Under the pieces are notes generated by a model. The model was not told the DNA's origin. It made no database searches and saw only the letters and a program-made list of their open reading frames with translations. 64,000 nucleotides of DNA from CBFHMJ01 sp965656875. Its GTDB lineage: Bacteria > Pseudomonadota > Gammaproteobacteria > Enterobacterales > Alteromonadaceae. This document shows positions 49,401 through 56,811 of this stretch, piece after piece. The stretch lies in NCBI GenBank assembly GCA_965656875.1, contig CBFHMJ010000054.1, positions 1-64,000 of the forward strand, in the 5' to 3' direction. How positions within the stretch are numbered: the first letter of the stretch is position 1; each line of letters opens with the position of its first letter. Position numbers and translations under genes: made by a program.

Positions 49401-49918
49401 GTGATGGTCATGCTCGTTTACTGGCGTTTATTACGGGCGTGGATAACGGCGATGCGGTCGATGAGGCTGAGCTGCGTAAAACGCTGGAAGCTGTATTGCC
49501 GGGTTACATGGTGCCAAACCGCTTCTGTCTGGTTGATGTATTCCCGATGACACGCAATGGCAAGGTGGATAAGAAAGCACTGATCGCGCAAATGCCTGCC
49601 GATGTGAGTGAATCGCCGGTATTACCATCGACGGATACCGAAGCAATCTTGTTCAGCCTGTGGCGTGAACTGCTGGGCGGTGCTGTTACCGGGATTCACA
49701 GTGCATTCTTCAGTGTCGGTGGGCATTCGTTGCTTGCCACTAAACTGATCAACCGCATTAATCAGGAACTGGCATTGTCGCTGGGAGTCGCGGTGTTATT
49801 TGAACACGGCACGATTGCGGCCCTGGCGGCACATATTGATGAACTAACGCTGGCCAGCCAGCTAACCGGTGGACAACCGCGAGAGCAACTGGATTCGGAC
49901 GAAGAATTGACGTTTTAA
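46478..49918 (+). CDS. NRPS: TubC docking-C-A-T
   Basis: 1146 aa. A TubC-type N-terminal docking domain spans residues 1-53 (ending IRDNKQALIDYLH). C has HHIASDGWS near 209; A has TSGSTGKPKG near 683 and NGKVDKK near 1026; T has GGHSL near 1080. The hand-read code D-V-Q-F-V-A-H-L-V is proline-like and nearly the same as that of the free A-T protein beside the halogenase. It follows the PKS-NRPS gene with a 1-bp overlap, so it is the expected acceptor of that chain. The C-terminus LDSDEELTF shares its last four residues and acidic stretch with the tail of the protein at 19223-28591, so both may dock to the same partner. There is no TE. Confidence 0.95.
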   Translation: MKPQNILQQARSKQVELFLNDQGQLAFKAPPGALDDGLKQLIRDNKQALIDYLHLYSDVATEVVTADIAAVDLSVRHPLSFAQQRIWFVEQLQPDVSRYNMVMAFDCRGALSVRRLTAALHDIIERYTTLRTRFFSDDDGVWQQVSTSWSFELPETDLTSFDPARQQRFLDDALAQEERHHFDLRQDLLLRGEVFHCSGDRSMLLLNMHHIASDGWSIDLFLDALSAGYSGTLPAKTDALNYVDFARWQQEQQSGADWHRSLDYWVKRLAPLPGLHSLPLDKPRPVKPSLVAGRHVQRLDASLLTQLEQLASQQDATLFMVLQSAFALLLARYANEQHMVMGTPVAGRTMHQLQQEMGLFVNTVVLDNHIQDGQTFSQYLAASRDMVIDAFVHQHVPFEMIVDKLGVDRGLSYTPVFQVLFALQNTDNTPLRLDGLNVELVPSDNLVANFDLFLDIAVDHQGLQLDWVFANDLFESASIAHLADSFSALLQQLVTGADPLLTEINWLSQQTHGLTVQQQNSPQTLKHGSLVDLFTATVGIAGDQIAAVAGSHRMTYEQWDKRSDRLAQYLVWNYGSLKGERIGLCMDKQLDMLVALVAIIKCGGIYVPMDPGYSSERLQAILDDADCNVILTQAEYRGLFTAVNAEKILTDMAVAVNGKHAVSSQDSAVGAVSSINADTPAYMIYTSGSTGKPKGVCMPHRGIVNTLEAQIDAEPLLGQGMRTLQFTSLNFDVSVQEIFSTIHTGGVLYLPAPDVRTDMAKMLGFIQDNYIERIFMPFSVLRLLLAEALALNMELTSLRCIVTAGERLVTGDAFAAFFRRHPKARLVNHYGPSEAFLVTSYALPASVNHWQTVPPIGRPVKNVTGLVMSRDGVAVPPGAIGELYVAGFGLADCYWRDEARTADKFVNLTVNGAKQRFYRTGDLVRWDNKGQLHYVDRADEQIKIRGFRVEPGEIESAIEASGLANKAVVAADKSSDGHARLLAFITGVDNGDAVDEAELRKTLEAVLPGYMVPNRFCLVDVFPMTRNGKVDKKALIAQMPADVSESPVLPSTDTEAILFSLWRELLGGAVTGIHSAFFSVGGHSLLATKLINRINQELALSLGVAVLFEHGTIAALAAHIDELTLASQLTGGQPREQLDSDEELTF

Positions 49919-49936
49919 CCCGGTAAGGAATGAACT

Positions 49937-50677
49937 GTGTTAACTGAATTTATGCAAAAACTCGCGCACATGAAGGCAATTCATGGCGCGGATGCCCTGA
50001 AACGGGTGGAACAAATGATCGAAGATCGTCCGGAGAATCGACAAGATGGTCAGCAACAATCGAAATGGATTCTGCCAGGGTTATCGACCACGCCCTGGTT
50101 ATCGCCGCGACAATTTGATCGTTATATTCCGCTGGTTGACTGCCTGGAACACCATGCGGCGACCATGCGGTCAGAAATGTTGGGTGTGATTAATCGCCGA
50201 TCATCGGGCCTGGTGAACTATGAACATTATCTGGGAAAACAGGATGACTGGCAGGCGGTGTATTTATTCAAAGATGGCAAGGTAACGCATTCTTTGCGGG
50301 ATGAAATGCCAGTGACCTGGCAGGTGTTTGATTCGGCTATTCGCGCTGAATTATGCCCGTTACTGGAGTGCCATTTTTCGATTCTTGACCCGGGTACTGA
50401 GATTAAACCTCATTGTGACCTGTGGAACTTCTCGTTGAACATGCATCTGGCTATCGACATTCCCGCGCAATGCGGTATTGAAGTAGCAGGTGAGCAACGG
50501 CAATGGCAAGCAGGGCAGTGCATGTTGTTCGATTATTCGTTTTTGCACCGGGCGTGGAATCACGGCCAGCAGCAGCGTATTTGTCTGTTAATGGATTTGT
50601 GGCACCCGGATGTCACTGCCATTGAACGAGAAGCACTGAGTTACTTTGTGGACTCGCTACGAAAACTGGTGGATTAA
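49937..50677 (+). CDS. Aspartyl/asparaginyl beta-hydroxylase-family oxygenase
   Basis: A 246-aa protein with the AspH core: GTEIKPHCD (H159, D161), NMHLAIDIP, CGIEVAGEQRQWQAGQCMLFDYSFLHRAWN (H204) and the Arg in QQRICLLMDLWHP. The family uses Fe(II) and 2-oxoglutarate to hydroxylate Asp/Asn side chains; some bacterial members hydroxylate carrier-bound residues. The GTG start is supported by TAAGGAA 6-7 bases upstream. It lies 18 bp after the preceding NRPS. Candidate substrates here are the aspartate-like unit of the A-T-E-R protein or a residue on an assembly line; this is inference. Confidence 0.88.
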   Translation: MLTEFMQKLAHMKAIHGADALKRVEQMIEDRPENRQDGQQQSKWILPGLSTTPWLSPRQFDRYIPLVDCLEHHAATMRSEMLGVINRRSSGLVNYEHYLGKQDDWQAVYLFKDGKVTHSLRDEMPVTWQVFDSAIRAELCPLLECHFSILDPGTEIKPHCDLWNFSLNMHLAIDIPAQCGIEVAGEQRQWQAGQCMLFDYSFLHRAWNHGQQQRICLLMDLWHPDVTAIEREALSYFVDSLRKLVD

Positions 50678-50702
50678 CCGATTAATTGAAAGGAAAACAG
50701 TG

Positions 50703-51818
50703 ATGAAAGACGTTGTTATTAGTGGTTCGGGTTTTTATGTGCCGCCGAATCTTGTCACCAATGAAGCGTTAGTTGATGCGTTTAATCAGGATGTTGATCG
50801 GTATAACCAGCAGCATGCCGCGCAAATTGATGCCGGTGAGCTGGAAGCACGAAAGCATTCCAGTGCGGCATTTATTGAAAAAGCCTCAGGTATTAAAAGC
50901 CGATATATGGTGTCGTCCGAGGGCGTGTTGGACCCTGAACGTCTACAGCCGAGTGTAGTAAAAACAGAAGGCGAGTTGTCGCCTATCATGACTATGGCGC
51001 TGGAATCAGCAAAAAAAGCTCTGGCTCAGGCCAATAAGTCTGGCAGTGACATTGATTTAGTGATTGTAGCTGCGACTAATGCTGAACGGTCTTATCCTGC
51101 CAGTTCAATTGAATTACAGCACTTGCTGGGTACGAAAGGGTTTGCGTTTGATATGAATGTTGCTTGTTCATCGGCAACCTTTGCCCTGAGCCAGGCGGTT
51201 AACACCATTCGCGGCGGTATGGCGCGTTGTGTATTAATCGTGTGTCCTGAGTATTTCACGCCACAGCTTAATTACCGGGATATGCAAAGCCACTTTATTT
51301 TTGGTGATGCCGGGGCTGCGATGGTGGTTGAAGCAAAAGAGACCGCAACCAGTGACAACTGTTGGCAGGTTCAAGGCATGAAATTACTGACACAGTATTC
51401 GACCAATATTCGTTGCGACGCGAGTTATGCCAGCCATTGTTATGCCGATGATGCACCGGAAAATCCGCACTTTCGACAAAATGGCAGTCAGGTATTTAAA
51501 GAGCTGGTGCCGATGGTGGCAAAACAGGTGAAGGGCTTAATGGCCGAATTATCGCTTGAAGCGGGTGATATCAGCCGATTATGGATGCATCAGGCGAATA
51601 TCAATATGAACCGTTATGCGGCAAAGAAAATACTGGGCCGTGCGCCATTACCGGAAGAAGCGCCTTATGTGCTGGAACATTACGGTAACACCGCCGCTGC
51701 CGGTTCTGTCATGGCGTTTAACCTGTACAACGGTGATCGTCCGCCAGGGGATATCGGATTTTTATGTTCGTTTGGCGCAGGGTATTCCATCGGTTGTATT
51801 GCGCTGAAAAAGGTGTGA
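50703..51818 (+). CDS. FabH-like beta-ketoacyl-ACP synthase III (long, PA3286-type)
   Basis: A 371-aa KAS III-fold enzyme with catalytic Cys in NVACSSATF, His in WMHQANINMNR and Asn in HYGNTAAAGS. The frame is open from 50646, but the ATG at 50703 with AAAGGAAAAC is the fitting start. The N-terminal part is longer than E. coli FabH and resembles, from memory, Pseudomonas PA3286, which condenses octanoyl-CoA with malonyl-ACP. Here it probably uses a medium-chain acyl-CoA and malonyl on the free ACP to make the lipid starter for the PKS-aminotransferase protein. It is the last gene before the cluster terminator. Confidence 0.9.
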   Translation: MKDVVISGSGFYVPPNLVTNEALVDAFNQDVDRYNQQHAAQIDAGELEARKHSSAAFIEKASGIKSRYMVSSEGVLDPERLQPSVVKTEGELSPIMTMALESAKKALAQANKSGSDIDLVIVAATNAERSYPASSIELQHLLGTKGFAFDMNVACSSATFALSQAVNTIRGGMARCVLIVCPEYFTPQLNYRDMQSHFIFGDAGAAMVVEAKETATSDNCWQVQGMKLLTQYSTNIRCDASYASHCYADDAPENPHFRQNGSQVFKELVPMVAKQVKGLMAELSLEAGDISRLWMHQANINMNRYAAKKILGRAPLPEEAPYVLEHYGNTAAAGSVMAFNLYNGDRPPGDIGFLCSFGAGYSIGCIALKKV

Positions 51819-51830
51819 TTTGATTTAATA

Positions 51831-51864
51831 AAAAGCCGGATCTGAACAGTCAGTTCCGGCTTTT
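51831..51864 (+). terminator. Rho-independent terminator closing the biosynthetic cluster
   Basis: AAAAGCCGGA pairs perfectly with TCCGGCTTTT, with an inner CTGA/TCAG stem, 12 bp after the ketosynthase stop. The A- and T-tracts make it usable from both strands, so it may also end minus-strand transcription from the right. Confidence 0.88.
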
Positions 51865-51910
51865 ACCGTGTGTAGCGTTTGTTAACCGTTGCAGGTGTAA
51901 TTACCCGCGT

Positions 51911-51997
51911 TAATCAATACACAGATCGGCCATCATGTTTTCGTCAATAATGCCTTCTTCCAGCAAGGTGCTGTCAGACGGACCATTGTAGATGGTT
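51911..51997 (-). pseudogene. C-terminal coding remnant
   Basis: On the minus strand a 28-codon frame reads ...NGPSDSTLLEEGIIDE... and ends ADLCID-stop just before the bidirectional terminator, but an in-frame TGA precedes it. Its GC content and codon use look like a real gene end. It could be the tail of the gene whose head is at 52628-53104, with the middle replaced by an AT-rich gene. I cannot name the family. Confidence 0.35.
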
Positions 51998-52044
51998 CAC
52001 ACAGCGATAGTAAATTAACCAGTCAAAACTAAATGGAAATGGTA

Positions 52045-52440
52045 CTAGTTGGACTTACCAAAATATCTCATTATTTGCTTTTTACTAGTAGTAAATTCTC
52101 CATTGTCGAAACGCTCAACTTTTTTACAAAGCGTTTCAATAGCAGCATTTACTAGTTTTTCGTCTTTACTTACAGCGTTACTTTCAAAGAAATGCTTGGC
52201 CTCGAAAGCTATTATTGAAATAGCGTTTATAGTCGCTAAACATGCTCTGTAATGATTAAGTGAACATGCGTCATAAGGCTCCTTTAATTCGGCTAGATTC
52301 AATACATCTGCACTAGCCTTGTCAAGCATGTCTGAATACTTGTCTCCCCAAGCTTTTGCAAACTGACCATCTCCTGATTTGTTGTTGATTCTAAAGATAT
52401 CTCTTATCCCAATAAAACTAGGATCTATGTTATTGCTCAT
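52045..52440 (-). CDS. Hypothetical protein, 131 aa
   Basis: A minus-strand gene with a good ribosome site (AGAGGT 6 bases before ATG). The protein is soluble, mostly helical in character, with no signal peptide and no family I recognise. The DNA is clearly more AT-rich than the biosynthetic cluster, which suggests separate acquisition. It lies between a truncated peptidase head and an orphan coding tail, so it may have arrived with the event that broke that gene. Confidence 0.7.
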   Translation of the reverse strand: MSNNIDPSFIGIRDIFRINNKSGDGQFAKAWGDKYSDMLDKASADVLNLAELKEPYDACSLNHYRACLATINAISIIAFEAKHFFESNAVSKDEKLVNAAIETLCKKVERFDNGEFTTSKKQIMRYFGKSN

Positions 52441-52627
52441 GATTTACCTCTTTTCAATATGCGTTTATTTAATAATGTTTTATCGCATCCAAAATTAATA
52501 TCAATTGTGAAACAAATTTACTTAGATACGGCATTGAACGATAAACACTAACGCTCAAAAGCAAGCTTTAATGCAAAGGTACATAAAATACGGTTGATGG
52601 TTTAAGGCGTGTGAAAGTAATAAAAAT

Positions 52628-53104
52628 TCATTCTGGTCGAGGTTGGCTTATGGCACAGAATTCCTGTCCATAAGTAAATTCACCAGCGGCTTGAACCGCA
52701 CCAAGTCCCCAGGAGGCTTTTTCAGCCTGAAGGTAGCGCTGTTGGTCGGGTTCTACCAGATTAACCTGAGGTAATTCACGAATTAGCTCGGCTTGAGTCT
52801 GACTCATCAGCACTACCGAGCCTTGTATTGAAGGTAAGTGGTTGATTATTCTCGCACCAATCTGACTTAACTGGTGGTTCAATCGTTGATTATCCGTCTT
52901 TGTTAATCCTTGTCTGGACAAGACAATGTAACGTTGTTGAGATTTGCTAACTGGTGCGGGGTTTAAATTATGCTGTCTTAACTTGCCACCAGTATGACTG
53001 GCAGCATGTAACGACAGTGAGAACAGGCCGCTGACAGCGGCAATAAACACAGTGATGATCACCGAAAATGGCAATATAAACCGTGTGGTTATTGAATAAT
53101 TCAT
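52628..53104 (-). pseudogene. Truncated subtilisin-like (S8) peptidase: signal/anchor and I9 propeptide only
   Basis: 158 aa with GAGG 5 bases before the ATG, an N-terminal hydrophobic segment (about residues 9-34), and an inhibitor-I9-type propeptide (RYIVLSRQGL...GSVVLMSQTQAELIREL..VNLVEPDQ). It continues with SWGLGAVQA, which is where the S8 catalytic domain normally begins, then stops. No Asp-His-Ser catalytic domain follows in any nearby frame. It is either a broken protease or a free-standing I9 inhibitor; the run-on past SWGL favours a truncation. Confidence 0.65.
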
Positions 53105-53471
53105 AAGACCTCATTCGATTCATTTTTAACGCATATGGACTGATATGCGGAACAAAAAATAACGAATTGAGATAGTGTGGACAAGTGAATTATTTATAAA
53201 AAGCAATATATAAGTTAATAATAAATAACTAATTTAATTAATAGTAGTAAACAGTGTTGTGTGCGAAAAACAAACAATTGAAAAGCGGTACAGTGAAATT
53301 ATTAGTTAAAAATCGTCAGGTTAGTGTGTATTTCGGTGTATTAATAAATCTGAAACTTTTTTGTTGTGGATCAAAAATAGCCGTTGCAGTAATTACCGTT
53401 TTTCGTTACATTTTGTTTCGGTTAGTTTTTAAACACTCTAACCGTTTAAAGAGGAATACAGGAGCAAAATA
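53105..53471. other. AT-rich intergenic region
   Basis: Divergent spacer between the truncated peptidase and the 78-aa frame. A 72-codon frame at 53254-53472 has no ribosome site and an improbable composition, and I regard it as chance. The region probably contains the promoter for the 78-aa gene. Confidence 0.5.
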
Positions 53472-53708
53472 GTGAAAACGCCTTCTACTCGAAAATCGGC
53501 AAATTCGAGCTGGATGTCAGCAGAAACCAGCCCGTTACGCCAGGATCGCGCACAGTCTGTTACCTGGACGATGAGTGATCACGCAAGCAATGATTTTGTA
53601 ATGAGTCCGGCGTTAGGTAGTTCGCTCCAGGATGGTGGCCTTGCAGATACGGAGTTTTCTGGTTTATGTGATGACTCGTCTGTTGATCGCTCATCAGTTC
53701 TGATTTAA
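53472..53708 (+). CDS. Hypothetical small protein, 78 aa
   Basis: The GTG start is preceded by GAGGAATACAGGAG (AGGAG 8-9 bases upstream) and the gene is followed, 112 bp after its stop, by a strong terminator, so it looks like an independent transcription unit. The peptide is rich in Ser and Asp, has one Cys (GLCDDSS) and ends SSVLI. It has no signal peptide, membrane segment or known domain that I recognise. GC content is higher than the surrounding DNA. A modified-peptide precursor is conceivable, but no modifying enzyme lies beside it. Confidence 0.55.
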   Translation: MKTPSTRKSANSSWMSAETSPLRQDRAQSVTWTMSDHASNDFVMSPALGSSLQDGGLADTEFSGLCDDSSVDRSSVLI

Positions 53709-53820
53709 TCAGAACATGAGTGATTAAAAATCACCGTTAACGATGATTGTGATCCAATAGCCTGTTGTATGAGTTATTGAGCAATGTCGTTGTTAAAGAC
53801 AGTTAATTGATTTGAAGTTG

Positions 53821-53856
53821 AAAAACGCCTACCTGGGAAACTGGGTGGGCGTTTTT
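53821..53856. terminator. Strong bidirectional rho-independent terminator
   Basis: AAAAACGCCTACC pairs with GGTGGGCGTTTTT (13 bp, one T-G wobble) around a 10-base loop, with A- and T-tracts on both sides. It most likely ends the 78-aa gene. Confidence 0.88.
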
Positions 53857-54472
53857 GTTGGTATTGAAGGACGGAGTAACTACTATGGATAATTTTTCCA
53901 AAATATAGCTGGTTCAGCACTCTTGTCGTTAACTTTCCCATATTCCCCCGAGTTTAAACCCTCCAGATTCCTACAATGTCGATATCAGAATAATTCAACA
54001 GTTTTACATGAAAAATAGGAACGAATGTACGCACTATGTTTGGCGATTCTGCTGGAAATTCAAAAATGCGTTTGTTGATTGATGTTGGTACAGGTGATTT
54101 GTATTTGAGTGAGCATTATAAAAATTTGTATAAGCTGTAAATGTAGTTTGCAGTGTTTTCCTAAATAGAAGTAGTCATTTAGGTAATATTTCATTGAATA
54201 AAATACCCGCTTTAAAAGCAACTAATAGGTACTAGTCAATCTGATTTGTCGCTATTAGTTTAACTGATGTCGTTTTTAGCCATTTTAATATTGGTGATCT
54301 GGGACTATGATTTTCACTAATAAGTAATCGTCTTAAGCATTAAAGCCGATAGTGAAGTACTTTTGCTGGCAGGATTACGTCGTTATAGTTTTATTTTAAT
54401 GTCTTGTTGCAATTGGGTACAGAACGGGTATTATTGGTCGCAGATAATAAAATGTTAATGGAATATTAAATA
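53857..54472. other. AT-rich intergenic region with a possible coding remnant
   Basis: No complete gene. A frame ending at 54138-54140 reads MFGDSAGNSKMRLLIDVGTGDLY and on to a stop but opens only after an in-frame TGA at 54009; it could be the tail of a lost gene. The rest is AT-rich with no feature I can support. Confidence 0.45.
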
Positions 54473-54655
54473 ATGAAATTAAGAATAGCTTTATTTCTCT
54501 TGGCTGTATTCTCTATCTCAGCCTTTTCAACTATAGAAATGGAAGTATTGGAGAAACAAGGGATACAGACAGTTGGCAATGGTGGTGATCCTTTTGATCC
54601 TCCAAAAAATACAGAAAGTGTTTTAGATTCGTTACTAGAAGTTTTAATGGGCTAG
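54473..54655 (+). CDS. Small secreted-type peptide, 60 aa
   Basis: The N-terminus MKLRIALFLLAVFSISAFS is a good Sec signal peptide, leaving a mature peptide of about 40 residues with GNGGDPFDPP in the middle and a hydrophobic C-terminus (LLEVLMG). The ribosome site is weak (ATGGAATATT). A 16-bp-stem terminator begins 21 bp after the stop, supporting a genuine transcript. I do not recognise the family; a signalling or bacteriocin-like peptide is a guess. Confidence 0.5.
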   Translation: MKLRIALFLLAVFSISAFSTIEMEVLEKQGIQTVGNGGDPFDPPKNTESVLDSLLEVLMG

Positions 54656-54675
54656 AGTAGCTGATGAACTTTCTG

Positions 54676-54720
54676 CAATTAAGAAAATAACTAGATCAAG
54701 ATTTGTTATTTTCTTAATTG
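54676..54720. terminator. Bidirectional terminator with a perfect 16-bp stem
   Basis: CAATTAAGAAAATAAC (54676-54691) pairs perfectly with GTTATTTTCTTAATTG (54705-54720) around a 13-base loop. It lies between two convergent genes and could serve both. The stem is AT-rich, so it depends on length. Confidence 0.75.
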
Positions 54721-54730
54721 TTATAACAAT

Positions 54731-55456
54731 TTATTGTTGACAGTCGAATGCATTTAGCAATTTAGGATGAGAAAGTCCTCTTACACCTACTAAGTAATCA
54801 CACCCGCCTATATCTTTGAATAATTCTTCCATTTCGATTTGATAGTTACCATTGCCTGGAGAGTGTAGAATTAGGCCTAAAGCATTGAGTCGTGCTCTTT
54901 TAACACTAATAGCAATATCTCCATCTTTTGCCCACTGATAATTACCGTCAGATTTTAGGCTGTTCTTCAAGTCAATTTCTTCCAACAATTTTAAGGCTGA
55001 TTTAGCATCATCAGAATTATTTTTTATGTCTGCAGATATAATCTGTAGTGAGGCTAAATGAAACAAATAGGTATTTTTGTCATTTCCAGAAAGTAGTTTT
55101 GCTTCAATAAGTCTGTAATTCTCCAGTGTGCTGAATAAGCTCTGCTTGATATTGAATAGAATTTTTTGCTCGTCAGCAGGGTTAGCACCGAACCGATTCC
55201 ATTCTTTTATAATTATCTTTGCATCTTTATGATACGTGTGAAATGCAACTCTATTGTTGTACTCATCAGTTTTAATGTTTAAATACTTAGCTGAAAAGTC
55301 AGCAAAAACTTCGGCAGGTAGATATTTTAATACAAGAATTAAAATGCCTGGTGCTCCAACTAAGATAGAAAACCATTTCCCCATAGACTTTCTATCTCTA
55401 AAGAAATTTGCTACTAACTCCAAAATTGAATTGAATAGTGTTGAGTTATCAGACAT
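54731..55456 (-). CDS. Hypothetical protein with one membrane segment, 241 aa
   Basis: The ATG at 55456 is chosen because AGGAG lies 5 bases upstream; a GTG two codons earlier has no room for a ribosome site. One hydrophobic helix (about residues 28-48, WFSILVGAPGILILVLKYL) is followed by a soluble, mostly helical domain to the C-terminus. No known motif is seen. The DNA is AT-rich like the rest of this interval. It converges on the 60-aa peptide gene. Confidence 0.7.
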   Translation of the reverse strand: MSDNSTLFNSILELVANFFRDRKSMGKWFSILVGAPGILILVLKYLPAEVFADFSAKYLNIKTDEYNNRVAFHTYHKDAKIIIKEWNRFGANPADEQKILFNIKQSLFSTLENYRLIEAKLLSGNDKNTYLFHLASLQIISADIKNNSDDAKSALKLLEEIDLKNSLKSDGNYQWAKDGDIAISVKRARLNALGLILHSPGNGNYQIEMEELFKDIGGCDYLVGVRGLSHPKLLNAFDCQQ

Positions 55457-55941
55457 CGGCACTCCTATCTTTAAATACAGAATTAAATTAGGTAGACATT
55501 GCTACTACCTATAATGATGACTGAAGACGTGAAATCAAAGATATCCTACTCCATTTTATTCATGTGATATCAAAGGGAATAAATTAAAGACATTAATTTT
55601 TTAATAACATTTAATTGCGTAGTGATTTTAAAGGCCACTAAAAAATTAACAGGAAGGTGTAAATTATATTGTTGAAGAAGATAGTTCGCTAATATTTAAT
55701 GTAAATATTGTTTTACAGTCTTAGTAGCTTAGCTCTAGATATAAAAAGGTATAAACGATAAATTCTGTATACATTTTGTGTTTCAAAAAATAACCTATAA
55801 CTAATTTCTCTATTTGTTAAATTTGATGAGCGAGACAGATATTTAGCCAATACTAATAGTTATATAAATAGAAGCAACTTGACGGTCATATCTTTAAATA
55901 AACCTGCTTTTGTAATTGCTAACTATTTAAGAAATATATAA
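55457..55941. other. AT-rich intergenic region
   Basis: No open frame of note and no strong hairpin or repeat seen. It holds the upstream region of the hypothetical membrane protein gene and the 3' side of the LysR gene. Confidence 0.6.
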
Positions 55942-56811
55942 TTACTTCAACCTCTCTCCCAAAAACTCAACCACTAACCGGACTTTGGGTGACAAGTTCC
56001 GGTTATGTGGGTACAAGGCCCAGATTCCTTCTTTATCATCGCGATATTCATTTAGTACTTCGATTAATGTGCCTGAATCCAGCGCCTGCTGAACGTAATA
56101 TTCGGGTAACTGTACCAGGCCAAGGCCGCGTTTAGCGGCGTCTAACAGGGCAAATCCAGAATTGCAGTGAATGCGTCCGCTGACTCGAATGGATTTTTCA
56201 GTGTGTTGGGTTTTAAAGCGCCAGTGATCGGATGAACCGACGAGGCAGCTATGGTGATCAAGGTCGGTCAGATTAGCTGGTGTGCCGTGTTTTTCCAGGT
56301 AGTCGGGAGAGGCACACACAAATAACTGGCGGGAGGCAAGGCGTTTGGCGATATGAGTTGAGTCTTTGAGGCGGCCGAGGCGAATGGCAACGTCGATGCC
56401 TGCATCAATCAGGTCAACGGTACGATTAGTCAGGTTCATATCCAGTTTGAGTTGGGGATAGCGTTCAAGAAATTCATTGAGCAGGGGGACGATATGAGAT
56501 TCGCCATAAGCGACTGGTGCAGTCATTTTAAGCAGGCCATGAGGTGAAGCTTGCATCTGTGAAACAGCGAGTTCGGCGGTTTCCAGGCCATCGACCAAAT
56601 TACGGCAATGGCTGTAGTAAATCTGCCCGGCTTCGGTTACGGAGACTTTACGAGTGGTTCTAATCAGTAATTTTACCGCCAGACGTTGCTCCAGTGTGGC
56701 GACTCGTCGGCTGATTTGTGCGACGGATGTTTTTAATTTTCTGGCGGCTCCGGTGAATGACTGAGTGTCCACCACGGCGACGAATTCGGTTACACCTTCC
56801 CAGTTTGCCAT
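55942..56811 (-). CDS. LysR-family transcriptional regulator
   Basis: 289 aa. The N-terminal winged helix-turn-helix (FTGAARKLKTSVAQISRRVATLEQRL) is followed by a periplasmic-binding-protein-like effector domain (GLLKMTAPVAYGESHIVPLLNEFL, DVAIRLGRL), in the DsdC/CrgA-like subgroup. It is transcribed divergently from the class III alcohol dehydrogenase gene, a common arrangement in proteobacteria where the LysR protein controls formaldehyde detoxification. No tie to the biosynthetic cluster is evident. Confidence 0.93.
   Translation of the reverse strand: MANWEGVTEFVAVVDTQSFTGAARKLKTSVAQISRRVATLEQRLAVKLLIRTTRKVSVTEAGQIYYSHCRNLVDGLETAELAVSQMQASPHGLLKMTAPVAYGESHIVPLLNEFLERYPQLKLDMNLTNRTVDLIDAGIDVAIRLGRLKDSTHIAKRLASRQLFVCASPDYLEKHGTPANLTDLDHHSCLVGSSDHWRFKTQHTEKSIRVSGRIHCNSGFALLDAAKRGLGLVQLPEYYVQQALDSGTLIEVLNEYRDDKEGIWALYPHNRNLSPKVRLVVEFLGERLK

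Noticed and set aside
53254..53472. 72-codon frame before the 78-aa gene
   Set aside because: No ribosome site, Lys/Leu-rich reading of AT-rich DNA, and it ends exactly where a better-supported gene starts.
55942..56811. LysR protein as pathway regulator of the biosynthetic cluster
   Set aside because: It is over 4 kb away past unrelated genes and is divergent from the formaldehyde dehydrogenase gene, its usual partner.
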